From JBEKHT01 sp049516595 (GTDB taxonomy: Bacteria > Chloroflexota > Anaerolineae > Anaerolineales > RBG-16-64-43): 64,000 bases of DNA. The notes under the pieces were generated by a model. The model was not told the origin of the DNA. It searched no databases and was given only the letters and a program-made list of their open reading frames with translations. Shown in pieces: positions 53,776 through 62,405 of this stretch; position 1 is the first letter of the stretch, and every line of letters starts with the position of its first letter. The DNA lies in contig JBEKSY010000007.1 of NCBI GenBank assembly GCA_049516595.1, positions 1-64,000 of the forward strand, in the 5' to 3' direction. Both the position numbers and the translations under genes were made by a program.

Positions 53776-54858
53776 ATGACAGTTGCCCTAATTGGGCCCT
53801 ATCCCCCTCCCTACGGGGGCGTCTCGGTACACATACGCCGACTGCACCATCAACTGGCAGCCAACGGTATTCGCTCACTTGTGTACTGCCAGCCCCAACC
53901 ATCCCTTGCATTGGAGCCGGGGATCGTGCCAGCCCGTCGCCGGTTGACCTGGAAACGATGGCTCCTCGAGAACGGTTGGCGTTGCCCTGCATCCATTATC
54001 CATTGCCACGATGGTTGGGACTGGTCGCCCGCCCTTTGGCTGATGGTGAGGGCTGGCAAACTGGTGGTGATGACATTTCATGACGAAATGACATTGCAAA
54101 AGTGGGAAGCAAGTTCCCCCCTTTCGCGATTTGCTGCCCGCAAGCTGATGCGGAGTCGCCGTGTCTCTTGGGTGGCTGTGAGCGAGCCGGTGAAGGTCCA
54201 GCTTGAAAGTCTCAATACACCTGCGGGCAGAATCTCGGTCATTCCCGCATTCATTCGATCGGGTGATCATGTCGCTGGGATTAGCGATCTTCCCAGGGCG
54301 GTGAATACTTTTCTGGCCTCCCACTCACCGATTGTGTCCACCTACGGGTCCAAGCTCATACTGGACCTCCTCGGCAATGATGTCTACGGATTTGACTTAT
54401 GCCTGGAAATGACGCATGACCTCAAGCGCCACTTTCCCCAGATCGGAATTCTTATCCTTTTGCCTGACATCAGATTGATTGAGTACTTCGCTGAACTCCA
54501 ACAGCGAGTTGTTGGGCTTGGAATCAAGGACAACGTATGTTTCCTAACTGGACCGACCGAGAACGCGGGATCAATCTGGTGCAGAAGTAATGTGTTTGTC
54601 CGCGCGACAAACACGGACGGTGACGCCATCTCGGTAAGGGAAGCACTAAGTCTGCATGTCCCAGTCGTGGCCAGTGATGCCAGCCCAAGGCCGGAAGGCG
54701 TTGTTCTTTTCAGGAGTCGGGATCAGGCTGATCTGACAGAATCCGTTCGGCGAGTACTCGCGGGGCAAGACACGACCCTAAGCAGGCTTTCGGATATCGA
54801 GGTGAATGACAACTTCGAGGCGCTGTGCGAGCTGTATCGGCACATTCGGGTTTTGTGA
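53776..54858 (+). CDS. Glycosyltransferase, GT4-like
   Basis: 360 residues from ATG 53776 (a GTG at 53743 adds 11 residues without family similarity). VALIGPYPPPYGGVSVHIRRL is the GGxxxH acceptor loop of GT4, IIHCHDGWDWSPAL, VMTFHDEM, VAVSEPVKVQLES, VIPAFI. The C-terminal half has FVRATNTDGDAISVREALSLHVPVVASDA. The latter is the DGDxxSxREAL variant of the donor motif, in place of EGxxLxxxEAM, seen in a subset of capsule GTs. Intact and complete. Confidence 0.88.
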   Translation: MTVALIGPYPPPYGGVSVHIRRLHHQLAANGIRSLVYCQPQPSLALEPGIVPARRRLTWKRWLLENGWRCPASIIHCHDGWDWSPALWLMVRAGKLVVMTFHDEMTLQKWEASSPLSRFAARKLMRSRRVSWVAVSEPVKVQLESLNTPAGRISVIPAFIRSGDHVAGISDLPRAVNTFLASHSPIVSTYGSKLILDLLGNDVYGFDLCLEMTHDLKRHFPQIGILILLPDIRLIEYFAELQQRVVGLGIKDNVCFLTGPTENAGSIWCRSNVFVRATNTDGDAISVREALSLHVPVVASDASPRPEGVVLFRSRDQADLTESVRRVLAGQDTTLSRLSDIEVNDNFEALCELYRHIRVL

Positions 54859-54888
54859 GCTGCTGGTAGTGCGACGCGAGGCTATCTT

Positions 54889-56160
54889 GTGAGAGTGCTG
54901 TTTGTCACTGACCAGAATATCACTTATGACACGGGCTACCGAGTGCGAGTGGAGTCCGAAGTCTTCGCCATAAGAGACCAGGGGGTGGAGGTTGACCTTC
55001 TTGCGTTCCTTCACGCGCGCATGTTTCTCTCAAGGGTACGTAGCACGGTGGCATTCCACAGCAGACTCCGGGGTAGCGGCTGTTTTGTGATCATTATTCC
55101 TGTGCCCCCTGATTTTAGGATCCATTGGCTGGTCCGCATTGTGGCCATATATAAACGAGTGTTGGTTGGCTTCTTCGTCAAGAGACTCGATCCCGATGTG
55201 ATTCATTGTCATGGGACATCCGCGACCGCCACAACTGTCGCCAGTTCGGCGCTTGGTACCGCACCCGTGCTGTTTGACATGCACGGGGCGATCACGGAAG
55301 AGATCGGATACACCATGATTGGTTCCCAAGAAAAGGTCGCTGCGGCTCGACAAAGAGCTGAGGAGGCGGAGAAAGAGGCCGTCTACGGCGCGGACGCCAT
55401 TGTTTCGGTCTCAAGGGCTCTGGAAGACTACTGGCGGAGTAAGTACAAAGGCTTGAAGGTGGCTTCTCTTGTTGTTCCTTGTGCGGTGGACACAGCGCGC
55501 TTTTTCGCAGAGCAGAACGCGCGTGCTTCTATCCGCAGTGAGTGCGGCTTGAAGGCGACCGATCTTCTATTCGTCTATTGCGGATCGACCAGTGCCTATC
55601 AGCAGCTCCCTCAAACACTTTTGGTGTTCGCGCGGATCCTGGAGCAGCTACCCTCAGCATGGCTCCTTCTTCTCCTATCGGATTTCGGAGAACGCCAGAG
55701 CAAACGACTTGTACGCGAGAACGTTGCTATTGCACACAGGCTCATCCTAAAACGCTTGGAGCGCTCCAAGGTTCCGGATTGGCTTTCTGCTGCTGACATC
55801 GGTCTTCTGCTGCGGGGGGACTTACTCATGAATCGCGTATCCTATCCAACAAAGTTTGGGGAGTATCTAGCATGCGGGATCCCAGTTGTCACAACGCCGT
55901 ATGTTCTGGCACTCGAGAACGAAATCGCGCAGTACGGAATCGGCCACGTTTTTGATCCGTTGAGGAGTGACGGACTCGATGCTGTTATTGGTTTCGCTAC
56001 TGATGTGGTAGCCAACCGTGCTGCTGTTGCCGAGAAGTGCCGGGCGTATGTGTCGCAACGGTTGAGTTGGCGAAGGTTCGGGCCGCAGATATTGCATACC
56101 TATAATGACTTGCAAGATAGAGGAGCGCGGCACAGCCGGGCGTCGCGACATTTTGTGTGA
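54889..56160 (+). CDS. Glycosyltransferase, GT4 family
   Basis: 423 residues from a GTG start. VLFVTDQNITYDTGYRVRVESEV, VIHCHGTSATATTVASSALG, LFDMHGAITEEIGY, VSVSRALEDYW, VPCAVDTARF, FVYCGSTSAYQQLPQTLLVF, and the donor region SAADIGLLLRGDLLMNRVSYPTKFGEYLACGIPVVTT are seen. The PTKFGEYLACGIPVV form is typical of a GT4 branch in surface glycan loci. It is 30 bp after the preceding GT4 gene. Confidence 0.9.
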   Translation: MRVLFVTDQNITYDTGYRVRVESEVFAIRDQGVEVDLLAFLHARMFLSRVRSTVAFHSRLRGSGCFVIIIPVPPDFRIHWLVRIVAIYKRVLVGFFVKRLDPDVIHCHGTSATATTVASSALGTAPVLFDMHGAITEEIGYTMIGSQEKVAAARQRAEEAEKEAVYGADAIVSVSRALEDYWRSKYKGLKVASLVVPCAVDTARFFAEQNARASIRSECGLKATDLLFVYCGSTSAYQQLPQTLLVFARILEQLPSAWLLLLLSDFGERQSKRLVRENVAIAHRLILKRLERSKVPDWLSAADIGLLLRGDLLMNRVSYPTKFGEYLACGIPVVTTPYVLALENEIAQYGIGHVFDPLRSDGLDAVIGFATDVVANRAAVAEKCRAYVSQRLSWRRFGPQILHTYNDLQDRGARHSRASRHFV

Positions 56161-56207
56161 GGAGATACTAGACAGCTGTGACGCCTCCTGTCGCCAGTGC
56201 TTGGATG

Positions 56208-56449
56208 AGCACTCCATCTACTTGCGTGTTGGAAAGACGCTTTCTACGTCTCGATCCCGGAAGAACCTGTCCGCTATTGCATCGACCTCAATGGGAAGGT
56301 CGGTTTCGACTCGATGGTATACGGCGTCCTCTTCACGGGCGATCGGTTCGTCATCACGGAGATGCCCTACGCCTACATTGACTCGGCACCTTTCAAAGCA
56401 GAGGGGCGCTTCGTTCTGGACGAAGACGGATCTCTAGAACACGAGTAGG
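56208..56449 (+). pseudogene. Orphan 3' coding fragment
   Basis: Following an in-frame stop at about 56206-56208, a continuous protein-like frame runs to TAG 56447-56449. It includes DAFYVSIPEEPVRYCIDLNG, YGVLFTGDRFVITEMPYAYI and EGRFVLDEDGSLE. There is no start codon near its beginning, and it seems to be the C-terminal end of a lost gene. Family not recognised. Confidence 0.4.
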
Positions 56450-56516
56450 GCGATGTTTGGCCGTAGTAGATGTGGGTTGAGTGGGCGCTGATGAGAGCAC
56501 AGGACTGACTGAGCAA

Positions 56517-57620
56517 ATGAGCGCACGGCGGATGCACGTCTTGTTCCTCACCGACAGCCTGGCGAACGGCGGTACCGAACGGCAACTCGCTTTACTAGTG
56601 AAGAATCTGCCGCCGGACTGGGAAGGCCGCCTCTGGAGCCTGGACTCAGGACCCTGGGCGGAGGATCTGCGAGATGCCGGGTTCCCAGTGGAGATCCGTT
56701 CGCGAGCCTGGCGTTGGGACATCACGCCTGCCGTTCACGTATGGGTGCTCATCCAGCGCTGGAAACCAGATATCGTTCACTCCTGGGGATGGATGGGTTC
56801 GATGGCGGCCGGGCCGATGTGTGCCGCGCTTGACATCCCTCTGGTGGACGGGAGCATTCGGTCGGGGAGACTTCCTCGACGGAGGCGACTCGCCCAGAGG
56901 TTGGCGATGAGCTGGGCCAGACGCATTGTAGCGAACAGCCGGGCTGGCCTCGATGCCTGGGGAATCGGCCCCGAGAAGGGCCGCGTCGTCCACAATGCCT
57001 TCGATGCGAGCCGGCTGAGGGGACTGCCTCTCCAGCACGCCTCAAGCGATGCCCCGTTTACGGTCATCATGGCGGGGCGGATGGTGCCTCAGAAGGACTA
57101 TCGCACGTTTTTCCGGGCGGCGCGGTTGCTGAGTGGTCAAAGTGATGGTTCGTGGCGTTTCGTCGCAATCGGAGACGGGCAGGAAAGTAGATCCCTCCTA
57201 GCGGAGAACAAGGATCTGATCGATGCCGGTGTGGTGGAAATCCCGGAACCCCGCATTGAGGTCCTCGAACTGGTCGCGGCCGCCAATGTGGGAGTCCTGA
57301 TGACCAACGCTTCTCTGCATGCAGAGGGATGCTCAAACTCAATCGTGGAGTACATGGCGTGTGGCCTGCCAGTTATTTGCAGCGACGGTGGCGGGAATCG
57401 AGAACTTGTAACAGATGGCGAAACTGGGTTCGTGGTGGCGCCCGCCGATGCGCACCATCTTGCGAATAGACTCCTCTGGCTCAAGGATAACCCAGAAGAG
57501 TCTATGAGAATGGGAGCAACAGGGCGGGTGGCCGTCGCAGAGCATTTCATGGTGGCTAAGATGGTCAGCCAAATGATTGCAATCTACGATGAGGCTAGAG
57601 CGGCCACGCGTAAGAGGTAG
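56517..57620 (+). CDS. Glycosyltransferase, GT4 family
   Basis: 367 residues from ATG 56517; ATG 56532 and GTG 56481 are alternatives. MHVLFLTDSLANGGTERQLALLVKNL carries the GGTER acceptor loop, followed by DIVHSWGWMGSMAAGPMCAA, VANSRAGLDAWG, VHNAFDASRL, IMAGRMVPQKDYRTFFRAA, and VLMTNASLHAEGCSNSIVEYMACGLPVICSDGGGNRE. Complete and typical. Its end overlaps the next GT4 gene. Confidence 0.93.
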   Translation: MSARRMHVLFLTDSLANGGTERQLALLVKNLPPDWEGRLWSLDSGPWAEDLRDAGFPVEIRSRAWRWDITPAVHVWVLIQRWKPDIVHSWGWMGSMAAGPMCAALDIPLVDGSIRSGRLPRRRRLAQRLAMSWARRIVANSRAGLDAWGIGPEKGRVVHNAFDASRLRGLPLQHASSDAPFTVIMAGRMVPQKDYRTFFRAARLLSGQSDGSWRFVAIGDGQESRSLLAENKDLIDAGVVEIPEPRIEVLELVAAANVGVLMTNASLHAEGCSNSIVEYMACGLPVICSDGGGNRELVTDGETGFVVAPADAHHLANRLLWLKDNPEESMRMGATGRVAVAEHFMVAKMVSQMIAIYDEARAATRKR

Positions 57621-58896
57621 TGCTCTGCGGGTCCTAATGGTCAATACGTGTCACTTCCGCGGCGGCGGCGACAGCACGTACGCCTTCAACTTGGCAGATC
57701 TGCTGCGAAGTCACGGCCACCAAGTCGCCTTTTTCGCAATGAGCGACCGGCGAAACGAGCCAGATGCCAGCGCTGACATGTTCGTTAGCAACATTGACTT
57801 CCGAGAACTCAATAGGCACAAATCCCCAGGGACTGCGCTGAAGGTACTGAACCGCAGCATCTACTCTCGGGAGGCCCGCCACAAGTTCGGCCTTCTTATC
57901 GATCGATTCGTGCCTGACATTGTGCACCTTCAGAACATCCATGGCCACATCACGCCTTCGGTCATCCTTGAGGCGAAGAAAATGGGCCTTCCCGTCGTGT
58001 GGACCCTGCACGACTACAAGCTAATCTGCCCCAACACACACTTTCTCAACGACAAGACGAACCGCATTTGCGAGGCGTGTGGGAGAGGCGCGTACTACCA
58101 ACCCATGCTCAAGCGATGCAAGAAAGGATCTCTTTTGGCGAGCGGCGTTGCGTCTTTGGAGGCCTATGCTCATCGCCTGATGCATGTCCGGGAAAGAGTA
58201 GATGCGTTTCTAGCTCCTAGTACCTTCCTAAGGGACAAGCTGGTTGAGCGAGGCTTCCCTTTGTCACAAGTGCATCACATGCCACTATTCTTGCCCACAG
58301 AGGCCTTCTGGAATGGAGGCGAGGATGATGGATATGTTCTCTTCCTTGGAAAACTAGATCCTATCAAGGGGTTCTACCAGTTGATCGATGCTTGTCGTTT
58401 GGCTCCAGACGTCAAGTTGATCCTGGCGGGTAGCGGGGAAACCTCGATAGTGGCTGAACTGCCGAGGGTGTTGCCCCGGAATGCAGGCTATGTCGGGATG
58501 AAGAGCGGCGATGAATTGAGACGCTTGCTACAGAAGGCCTTGGCCGTCGTGCTTCCGTCATTGTGGTACGAGAATCAGCCCATGAGCATTCTGGAAGCAT
58601 TCGCCTGTGGCAAGCCTGTTGTAGCCTCCGATATTGGGGGAATCCCCGAGTTAGTCAGAGACGGGGACCGAGGGCTGCTAGTTCCCCCAGGAGATGTCCA
58701 GTCATTGGTGGGCGCGATACGCTGGATCAGCGGACATCCTGTCGAAGCTCGTCGAATGGGGCAGAATGCCCAGCATTACGCAGCGGCCGTGCATGGGTCA
58801 GAACAACACTACCAGAGCCTAATGGGTATCTACGCTACTGTTGCGAGAGGGCAACAAGGGAATGGACGTCTCGGTAATCTTGACCTATCGATGTAA
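57589..58896 (+). CDS. Glycosyltransferase, GT4 family, with Cys-rich insert
   Basis: 435 residues from ATG 57589, overlapping the previous gene by 32 bp. RVLMVNTCHFRGGGDSTYAFNLADLL, DIVHLQNIHGHITPSVI, VVWTLHDYKLICPN followed by an insert with CEACGRGAYYQPMLKRC (four Cys with the preceding one, a feature of this GT4 branch), APSTFLRDKLVE, FLGKLDPIKGFYQLIDA, and SLWYENQPMSILEAFACGKPVVASDIGG. Clean GT-B transferase. Its last 35 bp overlap the radical SAM gene start. Confidence 0.94.
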   Translation: MRLERPRVRGSALRVLMVNTCHFRGGGDSTYAFNLADLLRSHGHQVAFFAMSDRRNEPDASADMFVSNIDFRELNRHKSPGTALKVLNRSIYSREARHKFGLLIDRFVPDIVHLQNIHGHITPSVILEAKKMGLPVVWTLHDYKLICPNTHFLNDKTNRICEACGRGAYYQPMLKRCKKGSLLASGVASLEAYAHRLMHVRERVDAFLAPSTFLRDKLVERGFPLSQVHHMPLFLPTEAFWNGGEDDGYVLFLGKLDPIKGFYQLIDACRLAPDVKLILAGSGETSIVAELPRVLPRNAGYVGMKSGDELRRLLQKALAVVLPSLWYENQPMSILEAFACGKPVVASDIGGIPELVRDGDRGLLVPPGDVQSLVGAIRWISGHPVEARRMGQNAQHYAAAVHGSEQHYQSLMGIYATVARGQQGNGRLGNLDLSM

Positions 58897-59995
58897 TTCT
58901 CGTTGTTCGATGTGTTACATCTGGCAGAACCCGACGCTTCCGCGCGAGGAAGTCTCGCTATCCTCCCTGGGCAAGATCCCGCACGGTGTTGACTACCTCA
59001 ATCTCACCGGCGGAGAGCCCACGATCCGTGAGGACCTCGAAGACATCGTCGAACTGCTCTACCACAAAGCAAAGACCCTCGAGATCAGCAGCAATGGAAC
59101 CCATCCGGAGAGGCTCGAGCCGATCATCAAAAGGCACCCTGACGTAAAGGTGCGTTTCAGCCTGGAAGGAATCGGGGAAACAAACGATCGGATCCGCGGC
59201 GAAAGGGGCGGATTCGAGAGGAAAGTTCAAGGGCTGATCCGTCTCAAGGAGCTCGGTGGCACCGATCTTGGATTCGCCATCACCATCCAGGATGACAACG
59301 CCCGCCAGCTTATCGAGGTGTTCCGGCTTGCGAAGAGGCATGGCTTCGAACTAGCTACCTCCTCAATACACAACGGATACCAGTTTCACAAAGCGGACAA
59401 TGTTCTCTACGATCGCCCAGGAGTCGCCCGGGAGATCGAAGGGCTGATCACAGAAATGCTGAAGACTAACAAAGTCAAGAACTGGTTCCGCGCCTACCTC
59501 AACCTCGGTCTCATCCGCAAGGTGCTTGGTCAGCCCCGCCTGCTCAAGTGCACGGCCGCGACCGATTTCGTCTTTATCGACCCCTGGTCAGATGTCTACG
59601 CCTGCAATGTGCGCCCCGACTTGAAACTCGGGAACCTGGAGCGCAACTCTTGGGAGGAGCTGCTGAATGGAGTGCGCGCCTCTGAGATATGGAAGTCCGT
59701 GGACGCATGTCAACAGAATTGTTGGATGGTCGGATCGGCCAAGACAGCCATGCGGAACCGGCGCTATTCCAACCTCCCACGCTGGGCGCCGTTGCGCTGG
59801 GTGCTTGCGAACAAAGCGCGAGTGACATTGGGCTTCCAGATCCCCTTCGAACGCTTTGTCGATTACTCCGCTGCAAATCGAGACCCTGTAACGCCCTTGC
59901 GGCCATTCTTTATTGAGCAGAAGGGGGTCAAACGGAACATGCATAGGGCTCAAGGGCCTGAATACGAACGGTTCGGGGAGTTCTTCAACCGGTGA
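58862..59995 (+). CDS. Radical SAM protein with SPASM/Twitch-like C-terminus
   Basis: 377 residues from ATG 58862, with GAGAGG about ten bases upstream. The CxxxCxxC cluster motif is at Cys11, Cys15 and Cys18 (LTYRCNSRCSMCYIW). LNLTGGEPTIREDL (the GGEP motif), EISSNGTHPE and VRFSLEGIGETNDRIRG follow. C-terminal cysteines (LLKCTAATDFVFI, VYACNVRPDLKLGNL, DACQQNCWM) match a SPASM or Twitch auxiliary cluster domain. Radical SAM enzymes of this type sit in glycan operons without known substrates. It is translationally entangled with two GT4 genes (overlaps of 35 and 4 bp), which argues that it works on the same glycan. Confidence 0.93.
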   Translation: MDVSVILTYRCNSRCSMCYIWQNPTLPREEVSLSSLGKIPHGVDYLNLTGGEPTIREDLEDIVELLYHKAKTLEISSNGTHPERLEPIIKRHPDVKVRFSLEGIGETNDRIRGERGGFERKVQGLIRLKELGGTDLGFAITIQDDNARQLIEVFRLAKRHGFELATSSIHNGYQFHKADNVLYDRPGVAREIEGLITEMLKTNKVKNWFRAYLNLGLIRKVLGQPRLLKCTAATDFVFIDPWSDVYACNVRPDLKLGNLERNSWEELLNGVRASEIWKSVDACQQNCWMVGSAKTAMRNRRYSNLPRWAPLRWVLANKARVTLGFQIPFERFVDYSAANRDPVTPLRPFFIEQKGVKRNMHRAQGPEYERFGEFFNR

Positions 59996-61128
59996 CGGTT
60001 CGCAAAGGGTCGCTGCGGGTCGCCTATCTCGGTGTCCGAGGAGTCCCCGCTCGAGGCGGTGCCGAGAGGGTGGTCCAGGCGATCGCCTCCCGTATGCCCT
60101 CACTGGGGGTCAATCCAACCATCTACTGCGATCGGGCTTACACGCCGCCGGACTATGCCATGCATGGCTGCGAGCTTGTGCGCCTGCCCTCCCTGCAAGG
60201 GAAGTACACACGTGCCGTTTCCCTCGACACCATGGCAATGCTGCATGCCATTGCTCTCCGAAGCTTCGACGTCATCCACCTTCAACACGCTGAAGCTGCA
60301 TTCGTCCTGCCCCTCTTGCGCTTGCGCTACAAGATCGTCGCAACCAGCCACGGAAATGCTTATTCACGGGCCAAATGGGGTGCGCTGGCCAAGCGACTCC
60401 TGAGAACCATGGATGCGCCATTTGTGCGATTGGCAAACAGGGTTACTTCCGTGTCCCAGCTAGGGTCCGAGGATCTCCAAGCCCGATTTGGCCGGCGCGT
60501 CGTATTCATCCCCAATGGGGTGGCGACGGAGCTCGAGCCGAACCGCGAGGCGTATTTTCGGATCCTCGATGACCACGGTTTGGAACCGGGGCATTACTTG
60601 TTGTTCGTTGCCGGCCGGATTGAGCCCACAAAGGGTGCTCACCTTGCAATCGAGGCAGTGAACCGTGTGGGATGCCCCTACCCTCTTCTCATCGTTGGGG
60701 ACGCGACCCAGGTTCCAGCCTACACCCGGGAGCTGCATTCTCTGGCTGGCCCAGGAGTGCGCTTTCACGACATAGTACAAGATCCCGGGACGCTGTATGG
60801 GCTTATGGCAGGCGCAATGTGCCTACTCTTTCCTTCGACCGTTGAGGCCATGTCAATGGTTCTGCTTGAGGCGGCCTCTTTAGGAGTTCCAATCCTGGCA
60901 AGCGACATCGCGGAGAACCGGCAAGTTCTTGGGGAGGATGGCACGTATTTCCGCAATGGCGAGGTCGAGTCGCTCGCCGGGAAGTTGCGGGAACTGCTTC
61001 TTGCTCCACAAGCTGCACGAGAGAGGGCGGCGGCCCTCTCGGAGCGCATTCGCAACGACTTCTCGTGGGACATTATCGCAGCACAGTATGCTCAACTCTA
61101 CCATGAGGTCTGTACGAAGGATGAATGA
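59992..61128 (+). CDS. Glycosyltransferase, GT4 family
   Basis: 378 residues from GTG 59992 in GTGA overlap with the radical SAM gene. VAYLGVRGVPARGGAERVVQAIA (the GGAER loop), DVIHLQHAEAAFVLPLL, IVATSHGNAYSR, SVSQLGSEDLQ, FIPNGVATE, FVAGRIEPTKGAHLAIEA, FPSTVEAMSMVLLEAASLGVPILASDIAENRE-like (actual AENRQ). Complete. It is near-identical in layout to capsular GT4s that recognise the VP..GGAE acceptor loop. Overlaps the acetyltransferase gene by 8 bp. Confidence 0.94.
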   Translation: MTVRKGSLRVAYLGVRGVPARGGAERVVQAIASRMPSLGVNPTIYCDRAYTPPDYAMHGCELVRLPSLQGKYTRAVSLDTMAMLHAIALRSFDVIHLQHAEAAFVLPLLRLRYKIVATSHGNAYSRAKWGALAKRLLRTMDAPFVRLANRVTSVSQLGSEDLQARFGRRVVFIPNGVATELEPNREAYFRILDDHGLEPGHYLLFVAGRIEPTKGAHLAIEAVNRVGCPYPLLIVGDATQVPAYTRELHSLAGPGVRFHDIVQDPGTLYGLMAGAMCLLFPSTVEAMSMVLLEAASLGVPILASDIAENRQVLGEDGTYFRNGEVESLAGKLRELLLAPQAARERAAALSERIRNDFSWDIIAAQYAQLYHEVCTKDE

Positions 61129-61609
61129 ACCGCTGTTCGCACGGATTGCCGCAGATGTCAAGCTCGGCAGGGATGTCAAGATCTTCGCCTTCGTCAACCT
61201 CTATGGTTGCGCCATCGGAGACGAAAGCAAGATTGGAGCGTTTGTGGAGATCCAGAAAGGTGCTTCGGTCGGGCGGCGCTGCAAGATCTCCAGCCACTCC
61301 TTCATCTGCGAAGGGGTGACGATCGAAGACGAGGTCTTTATCGGCCACGGGGTGATGTTCATCAACGACCGCTATCCCCGCGCCACGGTCGCCGGAGGCG
61401 GGTTGGCAACCGAAGCCGACTGGCAGGTTGTCCCCACCCTCGTCAAGCGTGGAGCCTCGATTGGAAGCAACGCGACGATCCTATGCGGAGTAACGATCGG
61501 GGAGGGTGCGATTGTTGGGGCCGGATCCGTCGTAACCAAAGATGTTCCGGCTCGGGCGATCGTCGCGGGCAATCCCGCCCAAGTCCTGCGTCCCGTCCCT
61601 GAGCACTGA
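61121..61609 (+). CDS. Hexapeptide-repeat N-acetyltransferase (WlbB/WbpD-like)
   Basis: 162 residues from ATG 61121, inside the end of the GT4 gene. A left-handed beta-helix built of hexapeptide repeats (IGDESKIGAFVEIQKGASVG, ISSHSFICEGVTIEDEVFIG) is followed by the conserved VMFINDRYPRA, and the C-terminal GAIVGAGSVVTKDVPARAIVAGNPA closes the fold. This length and the FxNDxxPR motif match WbpD/WlbB and FdtC/QdtC enzymes that acetylate a 3-amino sugar nucleotide. With the downstream dehydrogenase and aminotransferase it fits UDP-2,3-diacetamido-glucuronate synthesis. Confidence 0.9.
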   Translation: MNEPLFARIAADVKLGRDVKIFAFVNLYGCAIGDESKIGAFVEIQKGASVGRRCKISSHSFICEGVTIEDEVFIGHGVMFINDRYPRATVAGGGLATEADWQVVPTLVKRGASIGSNATILCGVTIGEGAIVGAGSVVTKDVPARAIVAGNPAQVLRPVPEH

Positions 61610-61709
61610 AACCGCCCTTCCTCTTTCCTTGCGCGCATAGTCCTCGAGTGCCTCCAATCAGCCTGTTGTTCTGGCGAATCTACCCTTGTAGGAACCCAGG
61701 AGTCGCAGT

Positions 61710-62405
61710 ATGAGCCTCGCTGAGGCACATGCACGACAGCTTGCGGAAGAGCAATCTCACAACCTCCTGTCAGGAGAACGCTATCTACCTGCGAAGCGAA
61801 TGCTCGATCTCTTTGTCGCGGTTGCGCTCCTGGTGCTTTTCGGTCCACTTATGCTGCTGATCGCGGTTGGGATCAAGGTGCACTCGCCCGGCCCGATCCT
61901 TTACCGTCAGAACCGCATCGGGAAGGGCGGCCGGCCGTTCGACATGCTGAAGTTCCGCTCGATGCGCGACGGTTCCGCCAGCAACCCGCACCGCAAACAC
62001 GTCCAACGCCTGATCCGGGAGAACATCTGGCCGCGCGACCTGGGCTCGACCTCGCTCAAGCTCCGCAATGACTCGAGGATCACGGGACTGGGACGCATCT
62101 TGCGCGCCCTCAGCCTGGATGAGCTGCCACAGTTTATCAATGTTCTGCGCGGGGAGATGAGCATCGTCGGGCCACGGCCACCATTGCCGTACGAGTTTGA
62201 TCTGTATGACGACTGGGCAAAGCATCGCCTTGATGTTCTGCCAGGCATCACGGGTCTGTGGCAGGTCACGGCCCGCAACCAGGTCTCATTTGAGGAGATG
62301 GTGCGGATTGACCTTGCGTATGTCCGCAAGATGAGCCCTGGACTGGACTTGAGAATCATCGTCCTGACCCCACTCGAGATGTTGCGGGGAAGAGGAGGAG
62401 GCTGA
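61710..62405 (+). CDS. Initiating sugar transferase (polyprenyl-phosphate sugar phosphotransferase)
   Basis: 231 residues. The single N-terminal membrane hairpin (LDLFVAVALLVLFGPLMLLIA) is followed by SPGPILYRQNRIGKGGRPFDM, then LKFRSMRDG. The catalytic block is ITGLGRILRALSLDELPQFINVLRGEMSIVGPRP, and PGITGLWQVTARNQVSFEEM ends the domain. It transfers sugar-1-phosphate to undecaprenyl phosphate, starting chain synthesis. It is the only intact copy in the window, so it is the likely initiator of the operon's glycan. The stop and next start overlap by one base. Confidence 0.96.
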   Translation: MSLAEAHARQLAEEQSHNLLSGERYLPAKRMLDLFVAVALLVLFGPLMLLIAVGIKVHSPGPILYRQNRIGKGGRPFDMLKFRSMRDGSASNPHRKHVQRLIRENIWPRDLGSTSLKLRNDSRITGLGRILRALSLDELPQFINVLRGEMSIVGPRPPLPYEFDLYDDWAKHRLDVLPGITGLWQVTARNQVSFEEMVRIDLAYVRKMSPGLDLRIIVLTPLEMLRGRGGG

